Positions 6,380-8,607 of a stretch of DNA of 8,607 nt are shown in pieces; the stretch's first letter is position 1, and each line of letters begins with the position of its first letter. The stretch comes from Ignavibacteriaceae bacterium. Its GTDB lineage: Bacteria > Bacteroidota > Ignavibacteria > Ignavibacteriales > Ignavibacteriaceae. The DNA lies in contig JANWIS010000007.1 of assembly GCA_025449775.1 (NCBI GenBank), positions 1 through 8,607 on the forward strand, read 5' to 3'. The notes below the pieces were generated by a model. The model made no database searches. It was not told the origin of the DNA and was given only the letters and a program-made list of their open reading frames with translations. The translations under genes and the position numbers were made by a program.

Positions 6380-7462
6380 TTATTTTTTAACAAATGGAAG
6401 CTTCGTGATACGTGCAGGAAATTCTTTATCCCTGATTTTAAATGTTACTTCGCTGCCGGGGGCATTGTAAGGCTTATCAACATAACCAAGCGCAATCGGT
6501 TTTTCGATAACAGGACTAACTGTACCGCTTGTAATCACACCGGCATTATTACCATTTGCAAGAATTTCATAACCTTTTCTTGGAAATGTTTTTTCATCGG
6601 AGATCATTGCTACAAGCTTTCTTCCGGGTCCATTCTGTTTAAATTTTAGAATTGAATCTTTGCCTATGAACTCTGCTTTTTCAGTTTTAGTTATCCATCC
6701 AAGTCCTGCCTCGATCGGGTTTGTTGTTTGATCGATATCATTTCCATAAAGACAAAACCCCATCTCAAGTCTTAAAGAATCTCGTGCAGCAAGACCAACC
6801 GGCTGAATATCAAATTCCTTTCCGGCTTTAAAAATTTCCTCCCAGATTTTTTCAGCAGACAGTTCATCCCCCGTAAAATAAATTTCGTAACCTATTTCAC
6901 CAGTATACCCGGTTCTGGAAATAATCATATCAACACTTGCAATCTTTCCTTTTGTAAAATGATAATACTCAAGTCCCGGGTTTTGTTTCATTAATTTTTC
7001 CAGAACTTTTTCTGAATTTGGTCCCTGTATTGCAAGCAGAGAAAATTCATCGCTTCTGTTTTTTATTTCAACATTGAACTTGTTGTTTTCTTTCATCCAG
7101 CTAAAATCTTTATCAATATTGGATGCATTGATCACAAGCATAAATTCTATTTCGGAGATTTTATAAACAAGAAGGTCATCAACTATTCCGCCATCGGGAT
7201 AACACATAGCAGAATACTGTACTCTTCCGGGAACAAGTTTTGATGCATCATTGATTGTTATGTATTGAACGAAGTCGGAAGCTTTTTCTCCCTTTATAAA
7301 TACTTCCCCCATGTGAGAAACATCAAATACACCAACTGAATTACGGACAGCTTTATGTTCCGCAATTATTGAAGAATACTGAATTGGCATTTCATAACCG
7401 GCAAATTCAACCATCTTTGCACCGAGTTTTTTATGTATGCTGTTGAATATAGTTTTCTTCAT
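6380..7462 (-). CDS. gcvT: Aminomethyltransferase, glycine cleavage system T protein
   Basis: Transfers the aminomethyl group from lipoyl-GcvH to tetrahydrofolate, giving 5,10-methylene-THF and ammonia; cytosolic. The 360-residue length is normal. Seen in order: N-terminal F-A-G-Y-E-M-P-I-Q-Y (20-29) and V-F-D-V-S-H-M-G-E-V (45-54); G-G-I-V-D-D-L-L-V-Y (91-100) holding the catalytic aspartate region (D95/D96); R183-T-G-Y-T-G-E-I-G-Y-E193; A-A-R-D-S-L-R-L-E (225-233); N-P-I-E-A-G-L-G-W (248-256); and the C-terminal barrel domain from about residue 265. These motifs favour true GcvT over YgfZ or dimethylglycine dehydrogenase relatives. gcvH and gcvP are not here and must be elsewhere. The 42-base leader is AT-rich without a visible Shine-Dalgarno, and too short for a glycine riboswitch. 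comB follows after seven bases. Confidence 0.96.
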   Translation of the reverse strand: MKKTIFNSIHKKLGAKMVEFAGYEMPIQYSSIIAEHKAVRNSVGVFDVSHMGEVFIKGEKASDFVQYITINDASKLVPGRVQYSAMCYPDGGIVDDLLVYKISEIEFMLVINASNIDKDFSWMKENNKFNVEIKNRSDEFSLLAIQGPNSEKVLEKLMKQNPGLEYYHFTKGKIASVDMIISRTGYTGEIGYEIYFTGDELSAEKIWEEIFKAGKEFDIQPVGLAARDSLRLEMGFCLYGNDIDQTTNPIEAGLGWITKTEKAEFIGKDSILKFKQNGPGRKLVAMISDEKTFPRKGYEILANGNNAGVITSGTVSPVIEKPIALGYVDKPYNAPGSEVTFKIRDKEFPARITKLPFVKK

Positions 7463-7504
7463 TTCAATAAAATAAAATTTTTAGTCAGGTAAGAGTTTTC
7501 GGAA

Positions 7505-8149
7505 TTATTTTTTCAGTTTATTCCAGTCATTAATAAATTTTTCAAGACCGATATCCGTTAACGGATGATTGAACATTTTATTAATAACTTCAAATGGCAT
7601 TGTGCAGATGTCAGCTCCCATTAATGCGGCTTCGACAACATGCAGAGGATGTCTTACACTGGCAACAAGCACCTGTGTTTTGTAATCATAATTCCTGAAT
7701 ATCTGAACTATTTGTGAGATCAAATCCATTCCGCTTGTACTAATATCATCCAATCTTCCTACAAACGGACTTATATAAGTGGCCCCTGCTTTTGCGGCAA
7801 GTATTGCCTGTGTCGGTGAAAAGCATAATGTAACATTGATTTTTATTCCTTCACCGGAAAGAGTTTTTACTGCTTTTAATCCTTCTTTTATTAATGGGAT
7901 TTTTACCACAATATTTTTATGGATTGCAGCAAGTTCCCTTCCTTCGTTCAGAATACTTTCATAATCTGTGGATATTACTTCCGCACTTACAGGTCCGTTA
8001 ACAATTTTTAAAATCTCATCAAGAAGTTTTCTGAAATCTTTTCCTTCCTTTGAAACAAGCGAAGGATTTGTAGTCACACCATCCAGTATTCCAAGGGCCG
8101 CTGCTTCTTTTATTTCATTAATGTTTGCAGTATCTATAAAAAATTTCAT
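7505..8149 (-). CDS. tal: Transaldolase, small TalC/FSA-like subfamily
   Basis: Class I aldolase fold enzyme of the pentose phosphate pathway, moving a dihydroxyacetone unit between sugar phosphates through a Schiff base. At 214 residues it belongs to the short subfamily shared with fructose-6-phosphate aldolase. Visible active-site positions: D6 (F-I-D-T-A-N), T26-T-N28-P-S, E57 (S-A-E-V), K83 in N-I-V-V-K-I-P-L as the Schiff-base lysine, F129 (S-P-F-V-G-R132), and S164/R166 (A-S-V-R) for phosphate. Known comparisons put Gln and Tyr at the E57 and F129 positions in fructose-6-phosphate aldolase but Glu and Phe in transaldolase, so transaldolase is the better call. The ATG has AGGAG seven bases upstream. 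It follows the RNase gene by 38 bases and precedes gcvT by 42, so it could be the head of a unit or an internal cistron. Confidence 0.94.
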   Translation of the reverse strand: MKFFIDTANINEIKEAAALGILDGVTTNPSLVSKEGKDFRKLLDEILKIVNGPVSAEVISTDYESILNEGRELAAIHKNIVVKIPLIKEGLKAVKTLSGEGIKINVTLCFSPTQAILAAKAGATYISPFVGRLDDISTSGMDLISQIVQIFRNYDYKTQVLVASVRHPLHVVEAALMGADICTMPFEVINKMFNHPLTDIGLEKFINDWNKLKK

Positions 8150-8156
8150 TTTTTAA

Positions 8157-8161
8157 CTCCT
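8157..8161 (-). promoter_or_regulatory. Shine-Dalgarno site of the transaldolase gene
   Basis: On the minus strand this reads AGGAG and is followed by seven bases and then the ATG at 8149. It confirms the transaldolase start. The remainder of the 38-base gap to the RNase stop contains a small imperfect palindrome around TTAAATCGATTAA, with no GC-rich stem and no T-run, so there is no terminator here. Confidence 0.65.
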
Positions 8162-8187
8162 ATTTCAGGTTATTAATCGATTTAAAA

Positions 8188-8607
8188 CTAATCAAATTCT
8201 CTGGTTATTTCACGTCCTGTTTTTGCTGAATAAAATTCTAAAGTGCCGGGTGTAATACTCGTGTCTTCTTTAAGTGTGATTCTAGTAAAATATTTAAACT
8301 GCAGTTTTGTTAGAGATTTAATTTTTCCTTCTTTAAATTTTGAGGCGGTCGAAGGATGACATTTCAGAATGATACTTCTTTCACCGGAATTGCTTCGGAA
8401 TTTTTTTAACCAGCTTTCAAGATCATAAACCAGATGAGAACTTTTTGTTAATAAGCCGGTTCCATGACATTCAGGACAAACTTCTTTTATTGCCTGAACA
8501 ATATTCTGTCTTATTCTCTGCCGTGTAATTTGGATCAGTCCGAAATCCGACATAGGAAGAATCGATACTTTTGCTCTGTCTTTCCTGAATTCTTTCTTCA
8601 GCTCATC
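8188..8607 (-). CDS. rng: Ribonuclease E/G family, C-terminal part, cut by the window edge
   Basis: Endoribonuclease that processes rRNA and starts mRNA decay. The reading frame is open to the window edge and gives the last 139 residues, beginning D-E-L-K-K-E-F-R-K-D-R-A-K. The methionine at 8553 is internal and not the start. The visible part holds the family's conserved end of the catalytic region, S-D-F-G-L-I-Q-I-T-R-Q-R-I-R, followed by the zinc-link motif C-P-E-C-H-G-T-G (cysteines at residues 44 and 47 of the fragment), which joins two protomers in RNase E. A short small-domain-like tail follows and the protein stops about 90 residues after the motif. No long degradosome scaffold is present, so it is RNase G-like in architecture. 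The catalytic and S1 domains lie outside the window. Family is secure; the choice between G and E rests on the short tail. Confidence 0.92.
   Translation of the reverse strand, partial: DELKKEFRKDRAKVSILPMSDFGLIQITRQRIRQNIVQAIKEVCPECHGTGLLTKSSHLVYDLESWLKKFRSNSGERSIILKCHPSTASKFKEGKIKSLTKLQFKYFTRITLKEDTSITPGTLEFYSAKTGREITREFD

Noticed and set aside
7463..7504. Possible glycine riboswitch or terminator ahead of gcvT
   Set aside because: The gap is only 42 bases and AT-rich. It has no stable stem and cannot hold a glycine aptamer. A weak GGAAT/ATTCC pairing near 7501-7524 has a long loop and lies mostly in the transaldolase coding end.
7779..8156. Plus-strand frames 7779-7964 and 7968-8156
   Set aside because: They are antisense shadows of the transaldolase gene, with no start signals or recognisable protein features.
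8168..8182. Near-palindrome around TTAAATCGATTAA as an operator or terminator
   Set aside because: It is short, AT-rich and imperfect in a small gap. It has no T-run and no repeated copy elsewhere that I could see.
8188..8553. A separate small zinc-motif protein starting at the ATG at 8553
   Set aside because: The frame stays open upstream to the window edge with RNase E/G-like sequence (D-R-A-K before the methionine), so the methionine is internal to a larger gene.

Overview
The window is a stretch of bacterial chromosome that is AT-rich by eye and essentially fully coding. All ten genes, eight complete and two cut by the window edges, lie on the minus strand, so transcription runs from high to low coordinates. 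The longest non-coding gaps are about 40 bases. Gene content (LolA-like carrier without a visible LolB, a ComB-family phosphatase, small transaldolase, RNase E/G, FtsK) and signal peptides ending in A-F-A-Q or S-F-A-Q point to a Gram-negative of the Bacteroidota/Chlorobiota/Ignavibacteriota group. An Ignavibacteria-type organism is my best guess. This is inferred from style and content and was not tested by a search.

In transcription order: the 3' end of a ribonuclease E/G family gene (8607-8188); a small transaldolase (8149-7505); gcvT, the T protein of the glycine cleavage system (7462-6380); a ComB-like 2-phosphosulfolactate phosphatase (6372-5650); an FtsK/SpoIIIE DNA translocase (5637-3226); a LolA-like periplasmic lipoprotein carrier (3213-2605); a UPF0104/AglD2-type flippase-like membrane protein (2618-1569, with a proposed TTG start inside lolA); an unrecognised exported beta-rich protein, probably an outer-membrane barrel (1566-904); undecaprenyl-diphosphatase uppP/bacA (907-59, TTG start); and the first 15 codons of another exported protein (45-1).

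Spacings are 38, 42, 7, 12 and 12 bases, then an overlap of 14, a gap of 2, an overlap of 4 and a gap of 13. No convincing terminator or internal promoter was seen, so the block from gcvT to the left edge, and perhaps all of it, looks like one transcription unit. The upstream half is RNA and central metabolism (RNase, transaldolase, gcvT, comB). The downstream half is envelope and division (ftsK, lolA, flippase-like protein, barrel, uppP, exported protein), which suggests coordinated growth functions.

Most of this is ordinary housekeeping. The parts worth a second look are the tightly coupled trio of flippase-like protein, unknown exported barrel and UppP behind a LolA-like carrier; the ComB homologue away from any visible coenzyme M gene; and the start-site and ribosome-binding-site pattern. 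I saw no CRISPR array, mobile element, tRNA, rRNA or phage gene.
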